DNA of 64,000 nucleotides from Candidatus Gracilibacteria bacterium (GCA_028687475.1 JAQUAB010000003.1:62001-126000); one strand, 5' to 3'. Positions 21,575-32,901 are shown, numbered from the stretch's first letter. A program made the numbers and translations. Notes: generated from the sequence alone by a model not told the origin.

Positions 21575-22243
21575 TTAGAGAGTTCTTTTTCTCATCAATA
21601 GAAATGCGAGAGGCAGAATCACCACGAGAAAGAAAAATGGATTCATACCTGTCAGAGGAAGTTCTTCAGTAACTGGTACAACTGGAGTAGCTCCTGTTGC
21701 TGTCTCAGAAGTAGAGTCTACTGGACGGAGATTCGGAAGCCCTGAAGTAGTAGGAGTCAATCCTGTACTAGTAGTCATCACTGCATTTGGATTGGTTGGA
21801 GCATTGAGCGATTCGTCACTCTTTTGGAGTATAGTCGGAGTGATGAAATCACGAATCGCAAGAGCACCATCAGTGATCACTGCACCACTTTCTGCAACAA
21901 CAGATATAACAGTAAGTGTGTAGGCAGTTCCTTCCTGAAGTTCCGTGTCGAGATTCACGCCCACCATAGAGCTATCCTCTATACTTCCAGTGAGAGAAGC
22001 AATCTTCAGTGTACTATTATCAGATTGTTTGGTGATCTTGAGTTTTACTGTGTCGAGATTTACTCTCTCAGAAAAGATGACATTCAAGCGAAAGTTATCT
22101 ACCGTGTCTACTGAAGTAACCTTCAGTGAAGCAATTGTCTGATCTGAGACGGTATCGGACGTCATGTCACCTGTGGCCGCAAGAGCTACACCGCCAGAAA
22201 CAAAAACAAGAAACGAAAGAAGAAGAGTAAAAATATATTTCAT
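21575..22243 (-). CDS. Secreted surface protein with sortase motif LPLTG
   Basis: A 222-aa protein: signal peptide (MKYIFTLLLSFLVFVSGGVALA), a domain with the alternating beta pattern of a bacterial Ig-like or invasion-type repeat (FRLNVIFSERVNLDTVKLKI), a Thr/Pro/Ser-rich linker, then EELPLTGMNP, a hydrophobic span and the RKR tail. This is the classic cell-wall sorting signal, so the cell should encode a sortase; none is in the window. The stop is TAA and no TGA occurs. Confidence 0.85.
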   Translation of the reverse strand: MKYIFTLLLSFLVFVSGGVALAATGDMTSDTVSDQTIASLKVTSVDTVDNFRLNVIFSERVNLDTVKLKITKQSDNSTLKIASLTGSIEDSSMVGVNLDTELQEGTAYTLTVISVVAESGAVITDGALAIRDFITPTILQKSDESLNAPTNPNAVMTTSTGLTPTTSGLPNLRPVDSTSETATGATPVVPVTEELPLTGMNPFFFLVVILPLAFLLMRKRTL

Positions 22244-22296
22244 ATTTGAAAATAAGGAAAAATGAATAAAATCTGTGTGAATAATAAAAATTCTCT

Positions 22297-22878
22297 ATGA
22301 AAAGGCAATACCACATGTGGAAAATCCAGAAATATGGCTTTACAATGGTTGAAATTATGCTCGTAATAGCAATGATTGGGATTTTTATCGGTGCTACCAA
22401 TTCATTCAACTGGAAACCACAGACGGATATAGAGAAAGCTAATCGAATAAAGTACGCCGTTTCTGATAAGCTGCGCGATGAATCTCTAAAAATCTTCACT
22501 GGGCATATGCCAAACTATGATGGAGAGATTGCACGAGAAACAACATTAACAATTGGGAGTGGAGGCATAGAAACAACTTATAAAGACGCAAATGGAGTTA
22601 TCTTGTCAACAGGAACATTTCAGCGACCTTTCTATGATGGCGATCGAAAATATTCTATCATCAATGTTGCATGGTGTACTGGTTCAACTATAGAATCTGC
22701 CGTTTGGAATGGTACTGGACAAATTCTTATGACACAAACTGGTACATTTTTTAGTACTGGATCGGCGGGTGTTATCAATAGAAATATCATTATGCTTTTT
22801 GTGGAAGTATGATATGATTCTCGTTCTCGAAAAGTTTCATTCGATAGACGTACAGGAAAGATCAGTGTCGATAGCTAG
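22297..22878 (+). CDS. Type IV prepilin-like (pseudopilin) protein
   Basis: A 193-aa protein with a short basic leader (MKRQYHMWKIQKYG) and the class III prepilin motif GFTMVEIMLVIAMIGIF: cleavage would follow Gly14, leaving Phe1 and Glu5. The rest is a polar beta-rich head. One TGA (22810) is Gly. It is the only pilin-type gene here and could be a substrate of the PilB/PilC machine at 5-7.4 kb. Its TAG stop shares 4 bp with hflX. Confidence 0.85.
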
Positions 22879-23999
22879 CCACCGATGATGGCCTTCTGAG
22901 ACAGTAAGTACACAAAATCACTGATTCCCTCATGACTCCGTGCCGAGAGAAATATTGGTTTTAGATCTTGAAACTGCATCAGAAGGTTCTTTTTTTGTTC
23001 ATCAGAAATAGTGTCAGATTTATTGAAAACATAGATTCGTTTTTGATGTGCCCCGATTTTTTCGAGTGTCTCATCGACAATTCGGATTTTCTCATCGATC
23101 CAAGGATCTCCAGCATCTACCACATGAAGGAGAATATCTGATTCTATCGAATCCTCAAGCGTGGAACGAAATGCGGCAATCAGATTCGGTGGAAGATCAC
23201 GAATGAAACCAATTGTATCATTCAAGAGAATCTCTTGTCCTCTTCCATCTTCCGTCTCGATATACATCTTCCCTACACTGGTTCCGAGTGTCGCAAAAAG
23301 CTTATCTTCTGCAAGGACTCATTTCTTCGTCAGTGCATTGAAGAGAGATGACTTCCCTGCATTGGTATATCCGACAATTCCCACAGTGAGAAATCCTTTT
23401 CGTTTGCGATTTTCGCGATGAAGCGAACGGGTTTTCTGGTACGTTTTCAGTTTCTCAAGAAGGACAAATTCTTTCTCACGCAAGTGTCGCTTCATGATTT
23501 CTGTATTGGTTTCACCTTGTCATTTTGCATTTTTAGATCCACCTCATTGGCGCGAAAGTTCCATTCCCATACCAAAGATTCGTGGTCACATATGTTTGAT
23601 GGCAGCGAGCTCAATCTGGAGCTTGGATTCTGGCGAGACAGCATGAAGTGCGAAAATCTTTAGAATCAAATCCACTCGATCCCAGGCTTGGATTTTTGAT
23701 TTCGCTTCTCGAAGATATTCATTCACGTTCCAGACTTGAGCAGGTTTCATGATGTTTCCGATGATGAGAAGCTCCGCTCCGAGTTCTTCCCCGATAGCAA
23801 TAATCTCATCGAGTTTTCCACTTCCGATAAATGTCCGATAATCAGGAGTGAATCGCTTCTGAACACGCTTCACGATCGTCACTCATCCATAAGTCGAAAC
23901 AAGTGATTCGAGCTCATTCATGCGATGATCAAGTTCCTCATCCGAGAGTCCTGGTGGTGCAATGTCGATGATAATAGTTTTGAGTTGATTGGCAGTCAT
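22875..23999 (-). CDS. hflX: GTPase HflX (ribosome-splitting factor)
   Basis: Stress GTPase acting on 50S subunits. The 374-aa product has the N-terminal HflX domain (YRTFIGSGKLDEI, PQ-type RIFGMGMELSRQGGGSK), the helical linker and a G domain with G1 GYTNAGKSSL, G3 DTIGF, G4 NKSD and G5-like LSARS. TGA codons fall at VSTYGGVT, GPRIF, QGGG, KGQG and others. A hairpin with T-run precedes the start by about 15 bp. Confidence 0.93.
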
Positions 24000-24011
24000 A
24001 TATTTTTTGGG

Positions 24012-24046
24012 TAAAAAAAGTCTCGAGGAAAAATCCCCGAGACGAA
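24012..24046 (-). terminator. Minus-strand hairpin with T-run before hflX
   Basis: On the minus strand gtctcggggattttt/cctcgagac folds and is followed by seven T. It could end the GNAT transcript or act as an attenuator in the hflX leader, since a TATAAT-like -10 lies at about 24067-24072. Confidence 0.6.
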
Positions 24047-24157
24047 AATTTCGTATCTTAGGGAGGATTATATGCGAAGAATTACATTGCTCATGATGAT
24101 AGATGGAGTTATCAAGTGGGCCCTATTGTATTAATTCCCGAGAGAAAATCAATGGCA

Positions 24158-24676
24158 TTAAAGAAGTTCTATCCAATACCTCCTCGACTTTTGTCCATTA
24201 AATTCGGTATACCGCTCAAATATCCCACCATTTTTTTCGATGGTTCGGATAAAACCAATATTGTCATCGAAACATCCGAGCATAACTCGGTCGAGTCAGA
24301 TTTTTCGAGCTTCATCGAGCGCGAGTCGGAGCATCTCCGTCGCATATCACCGACGTCGCTCACTCGGACGTATTCCATAGCCGATATGTCAGCCATATTC
24401 TTTCAAATTCGGATGTTCGATATGATGTCGAATCTGGATTCCTCCAAGAATTTTCTCTCCATCCATGAGAAAAAAGAGCGTGGCAGGAACTCATCGATTC
24501 CGATCGTCAGTGAGGTCACCTTCTGATATTTGGAGAAATTCCTCGAAAGTATTCCCACGAAAGAGTGCTCACGGAGAGACATGTCATTGCTCAAATTCTC
24601 CGCTTTGCTTCCATTCAGTGAGCATTTCAAGGTAAGCAGATTTGTGCGAGATGTTGGGGAAAGAGAGGTGGAGCAT
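24158..24676 (-). CDS. GNAT-family N-acetyltransferase
   Basis: A 172-aa protein revealed by reading TGA as Gly. It shows GEKILGGIQIRHHI (beta4), the acetyl-CoA loop GIRPSERRRGYATEMLRLAL (Q/RxxGxG/A type), and the C-terminal GCFDDNIGFIRTIEKNGG. It resembles the predicted acetyltransferases of the Acetyltransf_3 type; the substrate is unknown. It starts 10 bp after the stop of the upstream gene. Confidence 0.88.
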
Positions 24677-24685
24677 AGGGAAATA

Positions 24686-25438
24686 TTATAAAGTATCAAA
24701 GAATGGAATCTTTCCTTCGGAATCTCTCGTGAGATCTCGCCATCGAATCGCTTCTTTTCCAGGATGACTGAATAAAACTGTGTTCGCAATTCGCGAAAGC
24801 ACTTTATCATAATCTGCGCGCGTTGTAAAAGCAATTCGCTTGCACTGATTCGGGAAATCATATTCCAAACGGATACCAATTTCTCCAAGCATTCATACAT
24901 GGGTGGATATATCAGAATCTAATTCACTAGGAGCTATCCGAGCATTTTCCATAATAAGTCCTCCGATATGTTTCTGGAAATTATCTATAGGAATTCGATT
25001 TTCTGTGGATCATGCCTCAAGTGATCAAACCGCATCAGAATAAGAAGAAAATTGATGAAGCGGACACACAGAATGCATATTGGAATGGGTTTTTATGGCG
25101 CCTCTTCCCATTGCTCATATTTCTCCAAGTCTAATATGAAGCAAAGAACAATCCACTTCATATCCTATATCCCTATGAGTGCAATTCATACACATAGCAT
25201 CAAGTGGAAGTTCGATAGGATCATTCATCGAGAGAAGAGTAATCCTAGAAAGTAGTCTCTGAATAGTATCTTTCATTTTAAGTATTTCCATCCTTGCAAA
25301 AGAGCCTATGAAATCATACGAATCAAGCCCAATAGGTTTATCTGGAGCATAGATTTGTACTCACGCTACATCAGCAACCGGAAAATATTCTGGTCATCGA
25401 TTTTGTTCGGCAATGTATCCTTCGAGAGTATATGGCAT
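24686..25438 (-). CDS. Unknown 250-aa Cys-containing protein
   Basis: Starts MPYTLEGYIAEQNRGPEYF and ends at TAA 24686. It contains MCMNCTHRDIGYEVDCS and HSVCPLHQ, which could form a Cys/His metal site, and a C-terminal part (GMLGEIGIRLEYDF..KRIAFTTRADYDKVL). At least six TGA codons are read as Gly. No family recognised. It lies 13 bp downstream of trpS, upstream of the GNAT gene, likely in one transcript. Confidence 0.6.
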
Positions 25439-25451
25439 GTAAGGTATAATA

Positions 25452-26621
<1,170 letters not shown>

Positions 26622-26631
26622 AGAGGAAATA

Positions 26632-27765
26632 TTATTTTTTGATTATAAGTTCTTGTGTAGGGAAAGCAATATCAATATGCGCTTTGGTGAATGATTCTTT
26701 GATACTCAGATTGATGGCAGTTTTCTGCTTCAGATAGAGACTATAGTCATCGATGAGAGAAAAGTATGTCACAGAAATACCAAGTGAAAAATCCCCAAAA
26801 TTATCAAAATTCACTCGATACGAATCCATCTCTCATTTTTCTACGAAGCCTTCGAGAATCTTCTCGATGATCGCCATCGCTTCTCTGAGCTTCACGAGAC
26901 TCGTGTCATACGTTACTCCAATAGTGAAGTCAGTTCTGCGATTGGAACGCTCAGTGAGATTTTCGATACTTGCTGAGAGGAGATTCTCATTCGGGATGAG
27001 GATCGTGTGTCATGCGAGATCAGTGAGAGACAGGTATGTGAATCCGATGTCAGAAATCGTTCCGATCATCCCATTGATACGGATCGTTTCTCCGATTTTG
27101 AATGGCTGATTGACGAGAACTGAGATAGCACCAAAGACATTCGAGAGAGACTTCTGAGCCGCAAGAGCAATAGCGATACCTCCAATTCCTGCTCCCGTCA
27201 CGAGCGCGCTGATATTGTAGCCGAGATTCCCGATGATGGTGATGCCACCGATAATCCAGAGAAATACAATAAGTATCTTTTTGATAATCGGGAACATCTG
27301 TTTCGAAAGTGCAGAAGTTCCATAACTCTTCGCCACTTTCCCGAATGTGCTATTGATCAGTGAAGTGAGGAGGATGAGTACGACTACGATGAAGACGACG
27401 TCAAAAACTATGTCGACAATGCTCTGTACGCTCGGTGGTATCGTGACCATCTGAAATCCCACATAGAGTGAAGCGAGATATTTGGAGAGGACGATGAATC
27501 GCATCAAGATACTCACCAAAATATCATCATACGTGTTTTTGGTTTTCTTTGCCCATTTTTCCAGAGACTTTCCGATTTTTTCTTCGATGATTCCGATGAC
27601 TCCATAGAGCACAAATACGAGCACAAGAGCGTTGAGATACGAGAATCACATATCGATCGTTTCGTGACTCTGCATGAATCCTGCATACATCGTCGAATAC
27701 GATGAGAGCCCGTAAATGAGAAAAAAATAGAGGATGCCTCCGACAGCAGAGAGATAATGTTTCAT
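26632..27765 (-). CDS. mscS: MscS-family mechanosensitive channel
   Basis: Small-conductance channel releasing solutes on osmotic downshock. The 377-aa product has several N-terminal membrane segments, the pore helix ALVTGAGIGGIAIALAAQKSL with the Gly/Ala packing pattern, the beta domain (PFKIGETIRINGMIGTISDIG, LIPNENLL) and a C-terminal alpha/beta domain. TGA at 27009 and 27648 are Gly. Confidence 0.92.
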
Positions 27766-27834
27766 GACAAAAAAGGAAAAGTAACAATTCGTCTTGAAGT
27801 ATCTTAAAGAAAAAGGGGGAAATGGCAAAGTAAA

Positions 27835-29643
27835 TTATTTGTAGGAAAGCATTCTCTGAAGTTCATTTTTCAATATTTCATATCCGTTTTCACTCATGAC
27901 GGACTCGGGATGGAACTGGAATCCAGAGATATTTCTTTCCTGAATCACATCCAACGGATAATGATTTGCTCAGGCATCAAAGTACCCTGATCGTTTATGA
28001 AAAATTGGAACAAATGAATTATAGAATCACACATTTTCGTAAGCCCCATTTATATAAACTTTATCTTGCTGTCATTGTTTTGATTCACTCATTGCTTGAA
28101 CGGATAATCCCATTTCCTTTGCAATCGACTGATGCCCGAGACAGATTCCGAGGAGATTCTTCTTCTGCTTCATGAGTTCTCTCGTATGTTCTGCGAGTGT
28201 TTTCATTTTCGAGTCACTCATATCGTTGATATTGCCAGGACCAGGTCAGATAACGATGATATCAGAAGCATCAGTAGTTGAGTCAAAATCAATAGTTTTC
28301 ACGATATCTACTATCATTCCCATTGTCGTCATCATACGAGCAAGCATGTTTGTGAAGTTGTCCTCATTATCGATGATGGTTACCGTCTTTCACTGGAGTT
28401 GTTCGCATGTCTTTTGCTCAGATTGTTCGAGAAAATGAAATTTGGAGAGGTATTTATTTCGTTCCTGGAGCTTGGTTATCACCTCAGGGTCATCGAGTAT
28501 TGACTGAACATCTGGGGGAGTTTGGGATTTCCCGAGAAGCGCTGCTTGCATACCACCAGTTTTCATCTTTACTTCTTGAGCTTCTCCCAGTGGCTTAGAG
28601 TTCTTGGTGATGCCAGCACCAGCCTGAATCGTCACCGTGCCATCTGCGTCAAAGTGAGCCATTCGGATGAGGATAGCGGTATCGAGATCTCCATCTGGTG
28701 TGAGAATCCCGATTTCTCCACCATAATACCTCCGAGATTGTTTCTCGTATTTTTTGATGAGTCTGGCAGCACTCTCGATCGGTCAACCAACGAGCGTCGG
28801 GGCATGGAGAGTTTCTCGCAGTGCGTCAAGAGGTTCGATACGAGGGCTTCTCTTTCCGATGAGCTTATACTCTGTATGTACAACAGCTCCATTTTGTCTC
28901 AGAAATGGTCATTCGATTTTTCCTCATTCATCACACACAATCTCCATCATCTTGAGCTCTTCATCAAGCACTTGAAAGAGCTCATTTCGCTCCTTTGTAT
29001 CTTCGAGAAATTGGAGAAGACGTTCTCTGAAAGTTTCTGGAGCTCACTTCTTGAGGGTGCCTGCAATAGGATCCATAGTAACCCTATCAGGAGTTATCAT
29101 GAGGTGTTGTTCTGGTGTGAGTGAAACAAAATATTCTCATTCCCCATCACTAAAAAAAAGAGTCATATACTGTCACTTTTGCCTCAGTGCATTCCGGAAA
29201 GCTGACTCGACATCATGTTCTGAGAAATCCTGAATCTTCCCAGTATATGGTTGTGAGAGAATCATCTGACAGATATTCCCACCTGCGATTTCTGTCTGTT
29301 GAATCTGTCTTACAATATCTGCAAATTCATCATCACTTTGGAGCGGAGTGATAGGGTGCTCGAATCGAATATCCTTACCAGAAAGAGTCTTCTCGATAGA
29401 TTCACGAGTCAGTGAAGTGATGTTGGAAACCTGAATAGCAAGGATTGGCTCATCTCCATGTGACTCGAATCCACGTTCACGAATCGTACAAAATGGAGTC
29501 AGAAAGATAATGGTCGATGTCTGTTGTTTATAGAATTCCTGAAGCCCCTGAAGCGAGGCAAACTTATAGAGAATTCCATCGTATCGAGTAATCACATCAT
29601 CTTTCTCGATGATGGCATATGGTTGGTGTGAATGAGTTTTCAT
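27835..29643 (-). CDS. trpEG: Fused anthranilate synthase, TrpE-TrpG
   Basis: A 602-aa fusion. Residues 1-415 form a chorismate-using TrpE/PhzE-type domain (MDPIAGT, LVGGPIESAARLI in place of the usual SGAPK motif, YYGGEIG, IQAGAGI, final E..K helix). From about 420 comes a class I glutamine amidotransferase: VIGPGPGN, GICLGHQS (catalytic Cys near 499), FQFHPES (His/Glu). TrpE/G, PabB/A and PhzE cannot be separated by sequence alone, but the Trp-codon leader directly upstream supports anthranilate synthase. Many TGA codons are Gly. Confidence 0.85.
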
Positions 29644-29668
29644 ATAATAAAAGTTAAAAAAGTTAAAT

Positions 29669-29734
29669 AAAAAAATCTGCCAAAAAGTTTCCTCTCTGAC
29701 AGATCGATAAAGCAGGTTCACTACAATATCCGCC
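29669..29734 (-). promoter_or_regulatory. trp attenuator before trpEG
   Basis: Minus strand. Region 3 ATCTGTCA (29704-29697) pairs with region 4 TGGCAGAT (29682-29675), followed by at least six T: a terminator. Region 2 GGCGGAT (29734-29728), lying in the leader ORF, can pair with region 3 instead (two G-U), helped by a second pairing TTCCTCT with AGAGGAA. Region 2 is a near copy of region 4, the expected competitor layout. A ribosome stalled at Trp-Trp (29759-29754) leaves GGCGGAT free. Confidence 0.8.
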
Positions 29735-29786
29735 AAAAAGGAAGAGGAATATTCCACCAAGATGTGAGAAAAGTAATTATGAACAT
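29721..29786 (-). CDS. trpL: trp leader peptide (Trp-Trp...Trp)
   Basis: A 21-aa ORF from ATG (29786) to TAG (29721), reading MFIITFLTSWWNIPLPFWRI plus Leu. It has adjacent Trp codons at 29759-29754 and a third inside the antiterminator region. It starts 8 bp after the hisIE stop and lies 77 bp before trpEG. Three Trp codons in 21 is far above background and is typical of trpL. Confidence 0.82.
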   Translation of the reverse strand: MFIITFLTSWWNIPLPFWRIL

Positions 29787-29794
29787 ATGAGTTA

Positions 29795-30592
29795 TTATTT
29801 GCGACGTTTTACAATTTCTTCTTCAACTGCTTTCCAAGGAATATCCGCTTTTACGAGAAGTATCTGGAGACGATACATAAGATCAGCTACTTCTGAAATT
29901 AAAAGTTTTTCATTGTTCATTCTTTCAAGAACTGGTCTATCAAACATTTCTAGTTTTGCCTTATCTGGAAAACTAATTCCATTTAATTGCTTGACTGTAT
30001 TTATTGTATCATCGATCTCATCCAGTGCACGATTCGATGTAGCAATGTCCATAAATGCAAGAGAGACCTCTACTCATTCTTCTGCGACCTTCTGGGCGAT
30101 ACGACTCACTTTTCACTGAAGTGCTTTTGCTGTAGATGATTTTTCAGGATCCGCATCTTTTCTGGTCATTATCATTTTTTCTTCATCTTGAAGAACTCGA
30201 GACCAATTCGGGAGATCAGTTGGCTGCTGTTCTATATCTCCCGTTATAAGATTCACTCTTCTACGGAAACAAGTTCTCCAACCATCAATGTGACAAGCAC
30301 CAGCTCCATTTACTTTCACGAGATATATGAGGGTATCATTATCGCAATCGGTGAATATATCTTGTACTTCAAGAGTATCTCATGAGGTGAGTCATTTTGT
30401 CCAGAGTTCATTGCGACTCCGTGACCAGAAAGTGGCAAGACCTGTCTTTCGGGTTTCTTCGAGAGCAAGAGGATTTACGAATCCTACCATCATAATAGAT
30501 CCTGTATCAATATCTTGGGCAATAGTAGGCATAAGATTTTCTGTGTACTTTTGGAAATCAAGCGCAAGATTTGGTGAATTAAGAGTTTTCAT
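29795..30592 (-). CDS. hisIE: HisIE: phosphoribosyl-AMP cyclohydrolase / phosphoribosyl-ATP pyrophosphatase
   Basis: Steps 2 and 3 of histidine synthesis. The 265-aa product has the HisI core (FWSRSRNELWTKGLTSGDTL, FTDCDNDTLIYLV, GACHIDGWRTCF with the metal Cys residues) and then a HisE-type helical domain (KVAEEGVEVSLAFM, EVADLMYRLQILL). Both Gly of KG..SG are TGA, strong evidence for recoding. No other his genes are in the window. A leader with Trp and His codons precedes it. Confidence 0.9.
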
Positions 30593-30616
30593 AAGTATAA
30601 AAATTATAGATAAATA

Positions 30617-30650
30617 AAATCCGCCTATTTCTGGCGGATGATTTTTTGTG
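30617..30650. terminator. Hairpin just before hisIE
   Basis: Perfect 7-bp stem atccgcc/ggcggat with T-rich sequence on both strands; it lies 27 bp before the hisIE start on the minus strand. It may be a second leader hairpin or part of the adjoining repeat. Confidence 0.55.
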
Positions 30651-30681
30651 GAGAGATTCTGAAATAAATTCAGAATGACAC
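30651..30681. repeat. Short palindromic repeat fragment in the hisIE leader
   Basis: gagattctgaaataaattcagaatgaca is a partial inverted repeat with the same atgaca end as the larger palindromic elements of this genome. Confidence 0.45.
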
Positions 30682-30773
30682 ATGAAAAAATTACCGCCGA
30701 TGCGACAAAAAATGATGCCAGATATTTTGCCAAGTTTGTTTGGATTTGAAGTAGAAATACATATGAATTTGAT

Positions 30774-30863
30774 TAAAAAAAATCCCCCGAAAGTTAGAAA
30801 ACTCACGGAGGATTTTGGAAAATATTTTTTCGAAATATCTAGGCAAAAATACCACACCGTGAG
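30774..30863 (-). promoter_or_regulatory. Attenuator before hisIE (Trp/His leader)
   Basis: Minus strand. Terminator: AATCCTCCG (30814-30806) pairs with CGGGGGATT (30789-30781), one G-U, followed by a T-run. Antiterminator: CTCACGG (30863-30857), inside the leader ORF, pairs with CCGTGAG (30808-30802), which removes the 5' arm of the terminator. A ribosome stalled on the TGG-CAT pair (30880-30875) leaves CTCACGG free; one reaching the stop codon is likely to cover or displace it. Confidence 0.7.
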
Positions 30864-30907
30864 GTGAGGGTACGATGCCAAGATGCGATAAAAATTTGTT
30901 GAGTCAT
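30839..30907 (-). CDS. Leader peptide with adjacent Trp-His codons
   Basis: A 22-aa ORF, ATG 30907 to TAG 30839, containing ...IASWHRTLTSRCG.... Trp and His codons are adjacent, matching a region that encodes one His-pathway and one Trp-pathway enzyme. The ATG lies at the predicted transcription start, so translation would be leaderless. Only one codon of each residue is present, so confidence is lower than for trpL. Confidence 0.62.
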   Translation of the reverse strand: MTQQIFIASWHRTLTSRCGIFA

Positions 30908-30913
30908 ACAATG

Positions 30914-30940
30914 AGTATATGGATTCGTAGAATTTGTCAA
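30914..30940 (-). promoter_or_regulatory. Promoter of the hisIE-trpEG region
   Basis: Minus strand -35 TTGACA (30940-30935) and -10 TATACT (30919-30914), spacer 15 bp. The start point would fall at the leader-peptide ATG (30907). The leader before hisIE is about 315 nt. Confidence 0.6.
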
Positions 30941-30942
30941 AT

Positions 30943-31962
30943 CTACGCGTATTCTCCGCTTTTCATCATGCAATAATCATGACCATAAGTCCGCAAGAGA
31001 AACTCCTGTTTCCAGTATTCTGCAGCTCATCGAGTGACGAATGGATTCATATTTCCGAGAACTTTTTTATTTTCCCCGACTCATTTGAGATTATGCAAAT
31101 CAGAACCGAAAGTGAATATGAGATTATATTCTTTTCGTACCATGGCAATAGCTCTTACCCATTCTTCAGGAGCATCAGAATTTATCTCTACTGCATTGAT
31201 TCATTGTGCGACAAGCCCACCGATTCGAGCGCGGAATTCTTCGATACTTTCGAAAGTTTTATGCGGATGAGCCACCGATACTACTGTATTTTTCATGTCC
31301 AATTCTCTTGTCACAGATGCAAGTGTTGGTTCATATGGTGGAAGTTCTTCTGGAAGTGATACGATTTTTGTGTATTTCCCTTCTCGTTTGAAGCCTTCCT
31401 GATAGATGTTATCTTTAGTGATTCCATCATCCGTCAATCGACGGAGAATTGCTATATTTTCTGGAAGTTCTTCAACCAATGCAATCAGATGTGAATTATT
31501 GATACCATCAGCACGAGTTCCAGGAAAACGTGACTGTACAGAGAGAAATGAGAAAGGAATGTTTCTAAATGGAGTACGAATCATGAGTCCGATTTTTCCG
31601 AGATGATCACATTGGACTTGGATTTTATCCATTTTTCCCTGGCGAATACCAGCGAGAATCGTATCTATTTCTTCCGAGAAATGACGAGCATACATCGTGA
31701 TATGAAGAGATTTCTCATAATCGCTGTCTTTGTGACCGATAGAAACCTCGACTCATTCCACTGCATCGATATACGGAATCTTCTTGAGACTCCGACTATT
31801 TTCTCGATTGTATTCTCAGATAATTGCCAATACTTCACGATTCACGATATCATGATCCGTACAAGCGACAAGCGATACCTGACGGCGGATGATTTCTTGT
31901 GCGATTTCTTTTGATGTATTTTGTCCATCAGAAAGAGTAGTATGAAAGTGAAGATCAACCAT
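30943..31962 (-). CDS. PHP-domain phosphoesterase
   Basis: A 339-aa metal-dependent phosphoesterase of the PHP family (also used by HisK histidinol phosphatases and TrpH-type 3',5'-nucleotide phosphatases). Metal motifs: DLHFHTTLSDG, ACTDHD, VSVAHPHK, FGSDLHN. TGA codons at 31198 and others are Gly. It lies just upstream of the hisIE promoter on the same strand. TrpH-type or HisK-type function cannot be decided from sequence. Confidence 0.85.
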
Positions 31963-32121
31963 AGAAAAAATGAATATGTATGCATCATATGGATTCTCTG
32001 AACGGATTCCGTATTTATCGACAGATGTGAACAAAAATAATTCCATATTCCCAAAAAGAGTGTACAGAAAGCAGAAAATCAATATACTAAAACTGTACTT
32101 TTAAAAATACACTTTCAGAAT

Positions 32122-32886
32122 ATGCAGAAATATATTCATCTCCTAGAAAGAATTGGCATGAACGAAGCGGAACGAACCATATACATGACGCTCCTGAAGA
32201 ATCCATATATCACCCTTTCTGAGATATCGAAAAAAAGTCATTACCACAGACCGACTGTCTACAAGTGTATTCGCGGATTTGAATCAGATGGACTCGTAGA
32301 AAAATCGTATCTCGATGGGAAACGATATTACTACCATGTGACGAGTCCTGAGAAACTCAGACAAAAAATCCTCAACGTATCCCAGATGGCAGATCAACTC
32401 CTTCCTGAACTCACGGCAATATATCAGAAAACCCAAGATGCACCGATACTCTCTATCAAGGAATGAATCGAATGAATCCAGAATATTCACAAAGATCTCC
32501 TCGAAAGTGTACCAAAAGGTGGTATATATTACCGTTATAGCTCTCCAAGACGGGAGTACGATGGAAGAAGTCTCTATGTACCTGAGAATTATTTCGAAAC
32601 GCAGAAAAAGAAAGAAATAGAACGAATCGTTATCACAAGTGATTCGAAAAAGAAATTCCGTCTCTGAAATCCAAATAGAGAAGTTATCGCCATTCCAGAA
32701 TCTTTCGATACATTCGATGACAATATCACAAAACTCATCTATGCGAACAAGGTAGCAATTATCGACTATGATTCTCAGATAGGATGGGTCATCGAGAATG
32801 AATGATTCGCACGCTATGAAGAGAAAATATTTCGTCTTCTCGCAAAACTCCTGAAGGAACAAGAAACAAAAAACTCCAATCTATAA
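32122..32886 (+). CDS. TrmB-family transcriptional regulator
   Basis: A 254-aa protein with an N-terminal winged helix (MNEAERTIYMTLLKNP, LSEISKKSHYHRPTVYKCIR, DGLVEKSYLDGKRYYY), the pattern of TrmB/sugar-sensing regulators, followed by a ligand-type domain. TGA codons at 32464, 32473, 32665 and 32803 are Gly. Divergent from the PHP gene across a 160-bp AT-rich gap, so it may control that gene or itself. Ends in a strong terminator. Confidence 0.85.
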
Positions 32887-32901
32887 TGATTGGAGTTTTT
32901 A
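32868..32901 (+). terminator. Terminator of the TrmB-type gene
   Basis: Stem aaactccaat/attggagttt plus further A/T pairs; the stop codon lies in the loop. Confidence 0.85.

Noticed and set aside
30682-30891. Plus-strand ORF of about 69 codons in the hisIE leader
   Set aside because: It lies over the attenuator hairpins and a repeat fragment on the other strand and shows no family features.
30593-30942. T-box riboswitch before hisIE
   Set aside because: I do not see the AGGGTGGNACCGCG T-box core or specifier layout; a leader ORF with competing hairpins explains the region better.
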